From Vibrio cincinnatiensis (GTDB lineage Bacteria; Pseudomonadota; Gammaproteobacteria; Enterobacterales; Vibrionaceae), in the NCBI RefSeq assembly GCF_022113815.1, contig NZ_SGOM01000007.1, positions 62,001 to 126,000 on the forward strand: DNA of 64,000 nt, given 5' to 3'. The notes under the pieces were generated by a model, which was not told the DNA's origin, did not search any database, and was given only the letters and a program-made list of their open reading frames with translations. The position numbers and the translations under genes were made by a program. Each line of letters opens with the position of its first letter. Within the stretch, counting starts at the first letter, position 1. Shown piece after piece: positions 20,009 to 29,195 of this stretch.

Positions 20009-21748
20009 ATGATAGAGATCCAAAGAAGACCCGATCCTGATCTGAGTCAGTTGCCAGATTCCATTCCCGACTTACTCAAACGAATTTATCTTAATCGTGG
20101 GATAACCACGACTGAACAACTGGAAAAGGCAGCAAAAGCTTTGCATTCCTACCGACAATTACACGGTATTGAGAAAGCGGTTGAATTACTGTTCAATGCA
20201 ATTCAACAACAACAACGTATTATTATCGTCGGAGACTTTGATGCTGATGGGGCAACCAGTTGTGCGCTATCGGTTTTAGCCTTACGTATGCTTGGTTGCC
20301 GTAATGTGGATTATCTGGTTCCTAATCGTTTTGAAGATGGATACGGATTAAGCCCAGAAGTGGTTGACCAAGCCTTAGCGCTTGGTGCTGAGATGATCAT
20401 GACGGTGGATAACGGTGTTTCTTCTATTGAAGGCGTACGTTATGCCAAACAGCATGGGTTAACCGTATTGGTGACGGATCACCATTTACCCGGGCAATCA
20501 TTACCTGAGGTTGATGCCATGGTTAACCCTAATTTACAGCAGTGTGCTTTTCCTTCGAAAGCTCTGGCTGGCGTAGGGGTGGCTTTTTATCTCATGATGG
20601 CACTGTGTGTGCACATGCGCCAGTCAGGTTGGTTTCATCAGCAAGGAATGGCAGAACCTAAATTAATGGAGCTGATCGATCTGGTTGCGTTGGGGACGGT
20701 TGCTGATGTTGTGCCGTTGGATGAAAATAACCGAATCCTTGTACATCAAGGCTTACAACGTATTCGAGCGGGTAAGGCACGTCCGGGAATCCAAGCGTTG
20801 ATTGAAGTGGCGAAACGTGATGCTCGTCGATTGATTGCAGCTGATTTTGGTTTTGCTTTAGGGCCTCGAATTAATGCAGCTGGGCGTTTAGATGATATGT
20901 CGTTTGGGGTCGAACTTTTGCTGACCAACAATATTCATGCCGCTCGCCGAATGGCGAATGAATTGGATGCGCTTAATCAAACACGTAAAGAGATCGAAGA
21001 AGGGATGAAGCAAGAAGCGCTGGCTTTTTGTGAGCGGCTACAATTTGGTGAAAATAGCACATTACCAGCTGGTTTAGTGTTATTTCAAAGAGATTGGCAT
21101 CAAGGCGTTATTGGCATATTGGCCTCTCGTATTAAAGATAAATACCACCGTCCCGTGATCGCTTTTGCTGATGGTGGAGAGGGGCTAATGAAAGGTTCTT
21201 GTCGCTCCATTCCTGGCCTGCATATGCGTGATACTTTAGATAACATTGATACGCAAAATCCGGGCATGATCATTAAATTCGGTGGTCATGCTATGGCGGC
21301 TGGGTTAACCATCGCTGAGCGTCAATTTGAACGTTTTCGGCAGCTATTTGAACAAGCTGTCAGTGAACAGTTAGACGAAGCCAGCCTAAAAGGAATATTA
21401 CTGAGTGATGGTGAACTCAAGCCAGAAGAGTTTTCAATGCATACGGCGGAAACCTTACGTGCTGGGGGCCCATGGGGCCAAGCATTTCCTGAACCTTTAT
21501 TTGATGGTGAATTTAAAGTGCTTCATCAAAAATTAGTGGGAGAAAAACACCTCAAACTGATGTTGGAACCATTATTTAAAGGGCATCCGACCCATATTAT
21601 GATCGATGGCATCGCCTTTAACGTGGATTTACGCCGTTGGCCGGATGCTTCAGTGAAAACGGTCCATCTGGCTTATAAGTTGGACATTAATGAATTTCGT
21701 GGCAACCAATCTTTACAGCTATTGATTGATCATATCGAAGCCCAATAA
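20009..21748 (+). CDS. recJ: Single-stranded-DNA-specific 5'-3' exonuclease RecJ
   Basis: Degrades 5'-ended single strands in RecF-pathway recombination, mismatch and base-excision repair. The 579-aa protein (ATG 20009; the TTG at 19982 is less likely) has the DHH-family motifs: VGDFDADGATS near residue 72, the name-giving DHH in VTDHHLPG near 160, ALGPRINAAGRLDD near 290, and the DHHA1 motif GGHAMAAG near 430. An OB-fold tail follows. In E. coli prfB and lysS come next; here a terminator and pdhR follow instead. Confidence 0.96.
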   Translation: MIEIQRRPDPDLSQLPDSIPDLLKRIYLNRGITTTEQLEKAAKALHSYRQLHGIEKAVELLFNAIQQQQRIIIVGDFDADGATSCALSVLALRMLGCRNVDYLVPNRFEDGYGLSPEVVDQALALGAEMIMTVDNGVSSIEGVRYAKQHGLTVLVTDHHLPGQSLPEVDAMVNPNLQQCAFPSKALAGVGVAFYLMMALCVHMRQSGWFHQQGMAEPKLMELIDLVALGTVADVVPLDENNRILVHQGLQRIRAGKARPGIQALIEVAKRDARRLIAADFGFALGPRINAAGRLDDMSFGVELLLTNNIHAARRMANELDALNQTRKEIEEGMKQEALAFCERLQFGENSTLPAGLVLFQRDWHQGVIGILASRIKDKYHRPVIAFADGGEGLMKGSCRSIPGLHMRDTLDNIDTQNPGMIIKFGGHAMAAGLTIAERQFERFRQLFEQAVSEQLDEASLKGILLSDGELKPEEFSMHTAETLRAGGPWGQAFPEPLFDGEFKVLHQKLVGEKHLKLMLEPLFKGHPTHIMIDGIAFNVDLRRWPDASVKTVHLAYKLDINEFRGNQSLQLLIDHIEAQ

Positions 21749-21761
21749 CCCTTACGCTCAT

Positions 21762-21797
21762 AACTTGAGGGGGAAGCCTATGACCCTCTCAAGTTTT
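21762..21797 (+). terminator. Terminator of xerD-dsbC-recJ
   Basis: AACTTGAG plus GGG pairs with CCC plus CTCAAGTT (one internal mismatch), followed by TTTTATCTT. It lies 14 bases after the recJ stop. Confidence 0.8.
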
Positions 21798-21885
21798 ATC
21801 TTCCTGTTATTCTTAAATTTTTCTCCCTTTATTGTGCAATAAAAGGCATGTAGCCCGCCATTTTCCCATCTGTATGTTTTTTGTA

Positions 21886-21900
21886 ATTGGTCTGACCAAT
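21886..21900 (+). promoter_or_regulatory. PdhR operator 1
   Basis: ATTGGTCTGACCAAT is a perfect match to the PdhR consensus ATTGGTNNNACCAAT, with exact two-fold symmetry in both arms. Confidence 0.9.
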
Positions 21901-21956
21901 CCTATTTCCGTTTTAGTGTGCTATTGTTATCAAAGTGTTTTGGTTAGCCCTGTTCT

Positions 21957-21970
21957 ATGATTTACATCAA
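21957..21970 (+). promoter_or_regulatory. FNR-type binding site upstream of pdhR
   Basis: ATGATTTACATCAA matches the FNR consensus TTGATNNNNATCAA at nine of its ten fixed positions. It lies between the two PdhR operators. Oxygen control of the pdh operon is known in E. coli, so an FNR-family site is plausible. Confidence 0.6.
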
Positions 21971-22023
21971 TTTTCGGCTGGACAATTACGTTTTAATTAT
22001 GTTAATTTCTACCTCAACTTGAA

Positions 22024-22038
22024 ATTGGTATTACCAAT
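22024..22038 (+). promoter_or_regulatory. PdhR operator 2
   Basis: ATTGGTATTACCAAT is a second perfect PdhR box, 39 bp before the pdhR start codon and 138 bp downstream of operator 1 (start to start). Confidence 0.9.
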
Positions 22039-22077
22039 TGCCAACGGTAAAATTAAAGAGCAAAAGAACAATAAATT

Positions 22078-22848
22078 ATGGCTTATCAAAGGATCCGTCA
22101 GCCGAAACTTTCCGATGTGATTGAGCAAGAATTAGAGCGGTTGATTGTGGAAGGAACATTGACGCCTGGACAGCAACTCCCTCCCGAGCGTGAGTTAGCA
22201 AAGCAGTTCGATGTCTCTCGACCTTCCGTTCGTGAAGCCATACAGCGTTTAGAAGCCAAACGTCTTTTAACGCGTCGCCAAGGCGGTGGTACATTCGTCA
22301 GTGAGCATATCTGGCAAAGTTTCTCCGATCCTCTGCTAAATTTATTGTCTAGTCACTCGGAAACTCAGTTGGATTTACTGGAAGCGCGCCATGCGCTAGA
22401 AGGTATTTCCGCTTATTTTGCTGCATTGCGTGGTACTGATGAAGATTTTGCTCGTATTCAAGCCAGTGTGGTGCGAATCGGTGAAATGCAAGAGAAACAG
22501 GATGTTGAAGCTGAAGCGGTCAGTGTAATGAAATTTCTCATTGCGATAACCGAAGCGGCCCATAATGTTGTTTTATTGCATATCGTTCGTAGTCTCGCTC
22601 CATTGCTTGAGCAAAACATTCTGCAAAATTTTAAATTATTACATCGCCGCCCCGAAGCGGTTGAGAAAGTAAGTAAGCACCGAGCTAATATTGTGGACGC
22701 GATCGTATCTGGCCAGCCAGAAAAGGCTCGTGAGATGTCACATTCACACTTAGCTTATATTGAAGAAACATTGTTGGATTTGACCCGAGAAGAGTCTCGA
22801 CGTGAGCGTTCTCTGCGCCGTATCCAACAGGGTAATGAACCGCAATAG
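22078..22848 (+). CDS. pdhR: Pyruvate dehydrogenase complex repressor PdhR (GntR/FadR family)
   Basis: Pyruvate-responsive repressor of its own pdhR-aceEF operon. The 256-aa protein has an N-terminal winged helix (residues about 9-76; [25 protein letters not shown] is the helix-turn-helix region) and a C-terminal FCD all-helical effector domain. Length equals E. coli PdhR (254). Two exact PdhR boxes lie upstream, so autorepression is well supported by the sequence. aceE starts 50 bp downstream, indicating one transcript. Confidence 0.96.
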   Translation: MAYQRIRQPKLSDVIEQELERLIVEGTLTPGQQLPPERELAKQFDVSRPSVREAIQRLEAKRLLTRRQGGGTFVSEHIWQSFSDPLLNLLSSHSETQLDLLEARHALEGISAYFAALRGTDEDFARIQASVVRIGEMQEKQDVEAEAVSVMKFLIAITEAAHNVVLLHIVRSLAPLLEQNILQNFKLLHRRPEAVEKVSKHRANIVDAIVSGQPEKAREMSHSHLAYIEETLLDLTREESRRERSLRRIQQGNEPQ

Positions 22849-22898
22849 CGGTCCATTGCGATTCTAAATAAATCCAACCAACAGAAGGATAGATCGCC

Positions 22899-25559
22899 AT
22901 GTCTGACATGAAGCATGACGTAGATGCACTGGAAACTCAGGAGTGGCTTTCCGCCCTTGAGTCAGTTGTACGTGAAGAAGGTGTAGAGCGTGCGCAATTC
23001 TTATTAGAAGAAGTTCTAGAGAAAGCCCGTCTCGATGGCGTTGATATGCCCACTGGTATCAACACAAACTATATCAACACGATTCCGGCCGCCCAAGAGC
23101 CCGCATATCCCGGTGATACGACGATTGAGAAACGTATTCGTTCCATCATTCGTTGGAACGCGATCATGATCGTGTTGCGTGCTTCTAAGAAAGATTTGGA
23201 CTTGGGAGGGCATATGGCCTCTTTCCAATCTTCAGCCGCATTCTATGAAACTTGCTTCAACCATTTCTTCCGTGCGCCTAACGAGAAGGACGGTGGCGAT
23301 CTGGTTTATTATCAAGGTCATATTTCTCCAGGGATTTATGCTCGTGCTTTCCTAGAAGGCCGCTTGACTGAAGATCAGTTAGATAACTTCCGTCAAGAAG
23401 TGGATGGTAAAGGGATTCCTTCTTACCCACACCCTAAATTGATGCCTGAGTTCTGGCAATTCCCAACCGTTTCGATGGGACTTGGCCCGATCGCTTCAAT
23501 TTATCAAGCGCGTTTCTTGAAATATTTAGATGGCCGTGGGCTAAAAGATACTTCCGAACAACGTGTTTACGCCTTCCTTGGTGATGGTGAAATGGATGAG
23601 CCAGAATCACGCGGTGCTATCTCATTTGCTGCCCGTGAAAAACTGGACAACCTCTGTTTCTTAATCAACTGTAACCTACAGCGTCTAGATGGCCCAGTGA
23701 TGGGTAACGGCAAGATCATTCAAGAGCTAGAAGGCCTATTTAAAGGCGCTGGCTGGAATGTGGTGAAAGTGATTTGGGGCAACAACTGGGATGCGCTATT
23801 AGCGAAAGACACCTCTGGTAAGCTACTGCAATTGATGAATGAAACCATTGATGGCGATTACCAAACCTTTAAAGCGAAAGATGGTGCTTACGTTCGTGAA
23901 CATTTCTTTGGTAAATACCCAGAAACCGCGGCCTTGGTTGCGGACATGACGGATGACGAAATCTTCGCGTTAAAACGTGGTGGTCATGAGCCGTCAAAAC
24001 TGTTTGCTGCCTTTAAAAATGCTCAGCAAACCAAAGGCCGCCCAACCGTTATTCTAGCGAAAACCGTCAAAGGTTATGGTATGGGGGATGCTGCTGAAGG
24101 GAAAAACATCGCACACCAAGTGAAGAAAATGGATATGACCCATGTACTTGCGATGCGTAACCGCCTTGGCCTACAAGATTTGATTTCAGATGAAGAGGTG
24201 AACAAACTCCCTTATCTGAAATTGGAAGAAGGTTCTAAAGAATTCGAATATCTGCATGCACGCCGTAAAGCTTTGCATGGCTATACGCCACAGCGTTTGC
24301 CTAAGTTTACTCAAGCCTTTATTACCCCTGAACTGGAAGAGTTCAAGCCACTGCTTGAAGAACAAAAACGTGATATTTCATCGACCATGGCGTTTGTTCG
24401 TACCTTGAACATTTTGTTGAAAGATAAAAATATCGGCCAAAATATCGTACCGATTATTGCAGATGAAGCACGGACCTTTGGTATGGAAGGTTTATTCCGT
24501 CAAATTGGTATCTACAACCCTCAAGGTCAGACTTACACACCAGAAGACCGTAGCGTGGTTTCTTACTATAAAGAAGATACGGCGGGGCAAGTACTGCAAG
24601 AAGGGATCAATGAACTGGGTGCGATGTCTTCATGGGTTGCTGCAGCAACCTCTTACAGCACAAATGATTTACCGATGATCCCGTTCTATATTTACTACTC
24701 TATGTTTGGCTTCCAACGTGTTGGTGATATGGCATGGATGGCGGGTGATCAACAAGCTCGTGGTTTCCTATTAGGTGCAACCGCAGGGCGTACAACGCTA
24801 AATGGTGAAGGGCTGCAGCATGAAGATGGTCATTCACATGTCTTAGCGAGCACGGTACCTAACTGCATCTCTTATGATCCTACTTTTGCTTATGAAGTTG
24901 CTGTCATCATTCAAGATGGTATTCGTCGCATGTATGGTGAGCAAGAGAACGTGTACTACTACTTGACACTCATGAATGAAAACTACCCAATGCCAGCGAT
25001 GCCAGAAGGAGCGGAAGAGGGCATTCGTAAAGGTATTTACAAGCTAGAAACCTATACTGGCTCGAAAGGCAAAGTTCAATTAATGAGTTCAGGGACGATC
25101 ATGAATGAAGTGCGCAAAGCCGCGCAAATTCTAAGTGATGAGTACGGTGTGGCTTCCGATGTGTACTCGGTGACTTCATTTAACGAATTGGCCCGTGATG
25201 GTCAAGCGTGTGAGCGTGATGCAATGCTTCACCCCGAAGCGGAGGCGAAAGTTCCTTATATTGCGCAAGTGATGGGCTCCGAGCCAGCGATTGCTGCAAC
25301 CGACTACATGAAGAACTATGCAGAGCAAGTACGCGCTTATCTTCCAGCACAATCTTATAAAGTGTTGGGAACCGATGGTTTTGGCCGTTCTGACAGCCGT
25401 GAAAACTTACGTCGTCACTTCGAAGTGAATGCGAGTTATGTTGTCGTTGCCGCACTTAGCGAGTTGGCTAAACGTGGTGAACTAGATAAATCGGTCGTGG
25501 TTGATGCGATTAAGGCATTTAATATCGATACCGAAAAAACAAACCCGTTATACGCTTAA
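22899..25559 (+). CDS. aceE: Pyruvate dehydrogenase E1 component AceE
   Basis: Homodimeric thiamine-diphosphate enzyme that decarboxylates pyruvate and passes the acetyl group to the lipoyl arms of AceF. The 886-aa length equals E. coli AceE (887). The TPP-binding motif runs from GDGEMDEPES near residue 230 to the NCN near 260. The N-terminal segment that docks on E2 and the conserved C-terminal FGRSDSRENLRRHFEV are intact. ATG 22899 has AGAAGGA eleven bases upstream. It is the second gene of pdhR-aceE-aceF, with aceF 19 bp downstream. Confidence 0.98.
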   Translation: MSDMKHDVDALETQEWLSALESVVREEGVERAQFLLEEVLEKARLDGVDMPTGINTNYINTIPAAQEPAYPGDTTIEKRIRSIIRWNAIMIVLRASKKDLDLGGHMASFQSSAAFYETCFNHFFRAPNEKDGGDLVYYQGHISPGIYARAFLEGRLTEDQLDNFRQEVDGKGIPSYPHPKLMPEFWQFPTVSMGLGPIASIYQARFLKYLDGRGLKDTSEQRVYAFLGDGEMDEPESRGAISFAAREKLDNLCFLINCNLQRLDGPVMGNGKIIQELEGLFKGAGWNVVKVIWGNNWDALLAKDTSGKLLQLMNETIDGDYQTFKAKDGAYVREHFFGKYPETAALVADMTDDEIFALKRGGHEPSKLFAAFKNAQQTKGRPTVILAKTVKGYGMGDAAEGKNIAHQVKKMDMTHVLAMRNRLGLQDLISDEEVNKLPYLKLEEGSKEFEYLHARRKALHGYTPQRLPKFTQAFITPELEEFKPLLEEQKRDISSTMAFVRTLNILLKDKNIGQNIVPIIADEARTFGMEGLFRQIGIYNPQGQTYTPEDRSVVSYYKEDTAGQVLQEGINELGAMSSWVAAATSYSTNDLPMIPFYIYYSMFGFQRVGDMAWMAGDQQARGFLLGATAGRTTLNGEGLQHEDGHSHVLASTVPNCISYDPTFAYEVAVIIQDGIRRMYGEQENVYYYLTLMNENYPMPAMPEGAEEGIRKGIYKLETYTGSKGKVQLMSSGTIMNEVRKAAQILSDEYGVASDVYSVTSFNELARDGQACERDAMLHPEAEAKVPYIAQVMGSEPAIAATDYMKNYAEQVRAYLPAQSYKVLGTDGFGRSDSRENLRRHFEVNASYVVVAALSELAKRGELDKSVVVDAIKAFNIDTEKTNPLYA

Positions 25560-25578
25560 TTGAAGGTAGGAAAGAATA

Positions 25579-27453
25579 ATGGCAATCGAAATTAATGTAC
25601 CGGATATTGGTGCGGATGAGGTTGAAGTTACTGAGATTCTTGTCAGCGTTGGCGACAAGGTCGAAGAAGAACAGTCACTGATCACCGTTGAAGGTGATAA
25701 AGCCTCTATGGAAGTCCCTGCGTCACAAGCAGGGATCGTAAAAGAGATCAAAATCGCTGTGGGTGACAAAGTCACGACGGGATCTTTGATCATGGTCTTT
25801 GAATCAGAAGGTGCGGCACAAGCCGCTCCTACACCGACGACAGAGGCTGTGCCAGCCGCAGCCCCTGCTAGTGCTGAGCTGAAAGAAGTTCAAGTGCCTG
25901 ATATTGGTGGCGATGAAGTTGAAGTCACTGAAATCATGGTGGCTGTCGGCGATAGTGTTACTGAAGAGCAATCTCTGATCACCGTTGAAGGCGACAAAGC
26001 GTCAATGGAAGTGCCTGCGCCGTTTGCGGGTACGGTCAAAGAAATTAAAATTGCTTCTGGTGATAAAGTGACCACAGGCTCACTGATCATGGTCTTTGAA
26101 GTCGCAGGCTCTAGCGCATCAGTTACACCGACGACACAAGCTGAAGCTCCCACTACGGCTCCTGTCGTAGCGGCAGATAAAGAAGTGAATGTTCCTGATA
26201 TCGGTGGTGATGAAGTTGAAGTGACAGAAATCATGGTTGCCGTTGGCGACATGGTGGAAGAAGAGCAATCGTTAATTACGGTGGAAGGCGATAAAGCGTC
26301 GATGGAAGTGCCTGCACCGTTTGCGGGTAAAGTGAAAGCCATTAAAGTGGTAGCCGGTGATAAAGTTTCTACTGGGTCACTGATCATGGTGTTTGAAGTT
26401 GCGGGTGCAACGCCTGTGGCAGCGCCGGCTCAAGCGGTTCAAGCAACGCCAGCGGCGGCAGCTCAAAAAGTTGAAACCTCTAACACTCCGGCGACAACAA
26501 CCAGTGACTTCCAAGAAAATCATGAGTACGCTCATGCTTCTCCAGTGGTTCGCCGTCTAGCGCGTGAGTTTGGTGTAAACTTAGCGAAAGTAAAAGGATC
26601 AGGTCGTAAGAGCCGCATTCTAAAAGAAGACGTTCAGAACTACGTGAAAGAAGCATTGAAACGTCTTGAATCGGGTTCTTCGGCTTCAGCTAAAGGGGAT
26701 GGGGCTGCGCTAGGTCTCTTACCTTGGCCTAAAGTGGACTTTAGTAAGTTCGGTGATACTGAAGTTCAACCGCTTTCTCGTATTAAGAAGATTTCTGGTG
26801 CTAACCTGCATCGTAACTGGGTAATGATTCCTCATGTAACCCAGTGGGATAACGTGGATATCACTGAGCTAGAAAACTTCCGTAAAGAACAAAATGCGAT
26901 CGAAGCGAAGAAAGACACAGGAATGAAGATCACCCCATTGGTGTTCATCATGAAAGCGGCAGCGAAAGCGCTTGAAGCTTTCCCAGCCTTTAATTCTTCC
27001 CTGTCAGAAGATGGCGAAAGCTTAATTCTGAAAAAGTACGTGAATATCGGCATTGCCGTTGATACACCAAATGGCCTTGTGGTTCCTGTCTTCAAAGACG
27101 TGAATAAGAAAGGCATTTATGAACTGTCTGAAGAGCTGGCGCAAGTATCGAAAAAAGCCCGTGCGGGTAAGTTAACCGCAGCAGATATGCAAGGCGGTTG
27201 TTTCACTATTTCAAGCCTAGGTGGTATCGGCGGTACGGCATTTACGCCGATCGTTAATGCTCCTGAAGTGGCGATTTTAGGGGTGTCTAAATCAGAAATG
27301 AAACCAGTATGGAATGGCAAAGAGTTTGCGCCACGCCTACAACTTCCGCTCTCTCTTTCTTACGATCACCGAGTGATTGATGGTGCGGAAGGTGCACGTT
27401 TTATCACGTACTTAAATGGCTGCTTGAGCGATATTCGTCGCTTAGTATTATAA
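25579..27453 (+). CDS. aceF: Pyruvate dehydrogenase E2 component AceF with three lipoyl domains
   Basis: Dihydrolipoyl acetyltransferase core of the complex. The 624-aa protein has three tandem lipoyl domains (about residues 2-75, 102-175 and 201-274), each with the lipoylation motif [10 protein letters not shown], separated by Ala/Pro-rich flexible linkers. A peripheral-subunit-binding domain follows near residues 315-350 ([15 protein letters not shown]). The catalytic domain ends with the His-Asp motif [12 protein letters not shown]. Three lipoyl domains is the E. coli-like arrangement. The domains are nearly identical also at the DNA level, so copy number could change by recombination. A hairpin follows the stop. 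Confidence 0.97.
   Translation: MAIEINVPDIGADEVEVTEILVSVGDKVEEEQSLITVEGDKASMEVPASQAGIVKEIKIAVGDKVTTGSLIMVFESEGAAQAAPTPTTEAVPAAAPASAELKEVQVPDIGGDEVEVTEIMVAVGDSVTEEQSLITVEGDKASMEVPAPFAGTVKEIKIASGDKVTTGSLIMVFEVAGSSASVTPTTQAEAPTTAPVVAADKEVNVPDIGGDEVEVTEIMVAVGDMVEEEQSLITVEGDKASMEVPAPFAGKVKAIKVVAGDKVSTGSLIMVFEVAGATPVAAPAQAVQATPAAAAQKVETSNTPATTTSDFQENHEYAHASPVVRRLAREFGVNLAKVKGSGRKSRILKEDVQNYVKEALKRLESGSSASAKGDGAALGLLPWPKVDFSKFGDTEVQPLSRIKKISGANLHRNWVMIPHVTQWDNVDITELENFRKEQNAIEAKKDTGMKITPLVFIMKAAAKALEAFPAFNSSLSEDGESLILKKYVNIGIAVDTPNGLVVPVFKDVNKKGIYELSEELAQVSKKARAGKLTAADMQGGCFTISSLGGIGGTAFTPIVNAPEVAILGVSKSEMKPVWNGKEFAPRLQLPLSLSYDHRVIDGAEGARFITYLNGCLSDIRRLVL
25582..26400 (+). repeat. Three tandem lipoyl-domain coding repeats in aceF
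   Basis: Three copies of about 220 bp begin near 25582, 25885 and 26180, separated by roughly 80 bp of Ala/Pro/Thr linker codons. The blocks coding [27 protein letters not shown] and TGSLIMVFE recur almost unchanged. Confidence 0.85.
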
Positions 27454-27469
27454 GCATGACATAAACAAT

Positions 27470-27495
27470 AAGGCGGCGTTGAGCCGCCTTGATTT
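27470..27495 (+). terminator. Hairpin after aceF
   Basis: AAGGCGGC (27470-27477) pairs with GCCGCCTT (27483-27490) across GTTGA. Only a short T tract follows, so some read-through into lpd is possible. Confidence 0.7.
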
Positions 27496-27704
27496 AAGCA
27501 TAATCTTGCAATTTGATGATAAGGAATATTTTTGTCATTGAATTGTTGTCTAGCTCACAGGCTACATGGATTTACTTTTCACACCATTAACATCTCTGTA
27601 AACTGTTACGGTCTGAAAATAATCGTTTTAAAGCTATAGAGTTTTAAACATAAGATAGAACCTTCCACTTAGCCTGTTAGGGATATTGACTATAAGAGGT
27701 CGAA

Positions 27705-29132
27705 ATGAGCAAAGAAATTAAAGCCCAAGTTGTTGTACTTGGTGCCGGTCCTGCTGGTTACTCCGCAGCTTTCCGCTGTGCCGATTTAGGTCTGGATACC
27801 GTACTTATCGAACGTTACAACACGCTTGGCGGCGTGTGTCTCAATGTTGGGTGTATCCCTTCAAAAGCCCTACTTCATGTTGCGAAAGTGATAGAAGAAG
27901 CCAAAGCGCTTGCGGAACACGGCATTGTCTTTGGCGAGCCACAAACGGATATCGATAAAATTCGTTTATGGAAAGAGAAAGTGATTAACCAATTAACGGG
28001 CGGTCTTGGCGGTATGGCTAAGATGCGTAAAGTGAATGTGGTTAACGGTTTTGGCAAATTTACTGGCCCCAATAGCATTGAAGTGGAAGGTGAAGAGGGG
28101 ACAACCGTCGTTAACTTTGACAACGCCATCATTGCCGCGGGTTCTCGCCCAATTAAATTGCCTTTTATTCCACATGAAGATCCTCGTATTTGGGATTCAA
28201 CCGATGCGCTGGAACTGAAAGAAGTCCCTGGAAAACTGCTGATCATGGGTGGGGGAATCATCGGTCTAGAAATGGGGACGGTTTATCACGCTCTTGGTTC
28301 ACAGATTGATGTGGTTGAAATGTTTGACCAAGTGATCCCTGCCGCAGATAAAGACATTGTTAAAGTCTATACCAAACGTATCCAAAATAAATTCAACTTG
28401 ATGCTAGAAACCAAAGTCACCGCCGTTGAAGCGAAAGAAGATGGTATTTACGTCTCGATGGAAGGTAAAAAAGCACCGGAAGAAGCGGAACGCTATGATG
28501 CGGTGTTAGTTGCGATTGGCCGTGTTCCTAACGGTAAATTGATGGATGCAGAGAAAGCGGGCTTAGAAGTGGATGAACGTGGTTTTATTCATGTTGATAA
28601 GCAGATGCGTACCAATATTCCTCATATTTTTGCGATTGGTGATATTGTCGGCCAGCCTATGTTGGCGCACAAAGGTGTGCACGAAGGCCACGTTGCCGCT
28701 GAAGTTATCGCAGGTAAGAAACATTACTTCGATCCAAAAGTGATTCCTTCTATCGCCTATACTGAGCCAGAAGTCGCTTGGGTGGGTAAGACAGAAAAAG
28801 AAGCGAAAGCTGAAGGTATTAGCTATGAAGTGGCCACCTTCCCATGGGCAGCGTCAGGGCGTGCCATTGCCTCTGATTGTGCTGATGGTATGACTAAGCT
28901 TATCTTTGATAAAGAGACTCATCGTGTGATTGGTGGGGCGATTGTCGGAACCAATGGTGGTGAACTACTGGGTGAAATTGGCTTAGCCATTGAGATGGGA
29001 TGTGATGCCGAAGATATCGCACTGACCATTCATGCTCACCCAACATTGCATGAGTCTGTTGGCCTTGCCGCTGAAGTTTTTGAAGGAACGATTACTGATT
29101 TACCGAACGCGAAAGCGAAAAAGAAAAAGTAA
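27705..29132 (+). CDS. lpd: Dihydrolipoyl dehydrogenase Lpd (E3)
   Basis: FAD enzyme that reoxidises dihydrolipoyl arms with NAD+ in the pyruvate and 2-oxoglutarate dehydrogenase complexes and the glycine cleavage system. The 475-aa protein has the N-terminal GAGPAGYSAA dinucleotide fold, the redox disulfide in GGVCLNVGCIPSK near residues 44-49, a second GGGIIGLEMG fold near 182, and the catalytic His-Glu in HAHPTLHES near 445. Length equals E. coli Lpd (474). AGAGGTCGAA precedes ATG 27705. A 251-bp spacer with the aceF hairpin suggests a promoter of its own, as in E. coli, fitting its use by several complexes. Confidence 0.97.
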   Translation: MSKEIKAQVVVLGAGPAGYSAAFRCADLGLDTVLIERYNTLGGVCLNVGCIPSKALLHVAKVIEEAKALAEHGIVFGEPQTDIDKIRLWKEKVINQLTGGLGGMAKMRKVNVVNGFGKFTGPNSIEVEGEEGTTVVNFDNAIIAAGSRPIKLPFIPHEDPRIWDSTDALELKEVPGKLLIMGGGIIGLEMGTVYHALGSQIDVVEMFDQVIPAADKDIVKVYTKRIQNKFNLMLETKVTAVEAKEDGIYVSMEGKKAPEEAERYDAVLVAIGRVPNGKLMDAEKAGLEVDERGFIHVDKQMRTNIPHIFAIGDIVGQPMLAHKGVHEGHVAAEVIAGKKHYFDPKVIPSIAYTEPEVAWVGKTEKEAKAEGISYEVATFPWAASGRAIASDCADGMTKLIFDKETHRVIGGAIVGTNGGELLGEIGLAIEMGCDAEDIALTIHAHPTLHESVGLAAEVFEGTITDLPNAKAKKKK

Positions 29133-29149
29133 TTGATACCAGAGAAAGG

Positions 29150-29180
29150 AAAAGCCGCTGATGATTAAGCGGCTTTTTTA
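29150..29180 (+). terminator. Terminator of lpd
   Basis: AAAGCCGCT (29151-29159) pairs with AGCGGCTTT (29168-29176) and runs into TTTTTTAT. It lies between lpd and the convergent hapR-type gene. Confidence 0.88.
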
Positions 29181-29195
29181 TTTGAAAATAAAGCG

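Larger units (their letters stand above)
21749..22077 (+). promoter_or_regulatory. pdhR control region
   Basis: This 329-bp stretch holds the recJ terminator, then two perfect PdhR operators (21886-21900 and 22024-22038) and an FNR-type site between them (21957-21970). No gene is present. I cannot fix a single -35/-10 pair; a weak TTGTAA (21881) with TATTTC would be overlapped by the first operator. Confidence 0.75.

Noticed and set aside
25890..26387. 165-aa open frame on the minus strand inside aceF
   Set aside because: It is the antisense of the three lipoyl repeats; its Ser/Thr-rich repeated composition mirrors the codon pattern of aceF and it has no start context or family resemblance.
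27454..27704. PdhR or ArcA operator upstream of lpd
   Set aside because: No ATTGGT...ACCAAT pair is present, and the one GTTTA/GTTAA pair has the wrong spacing for an ArcA direct repeat.
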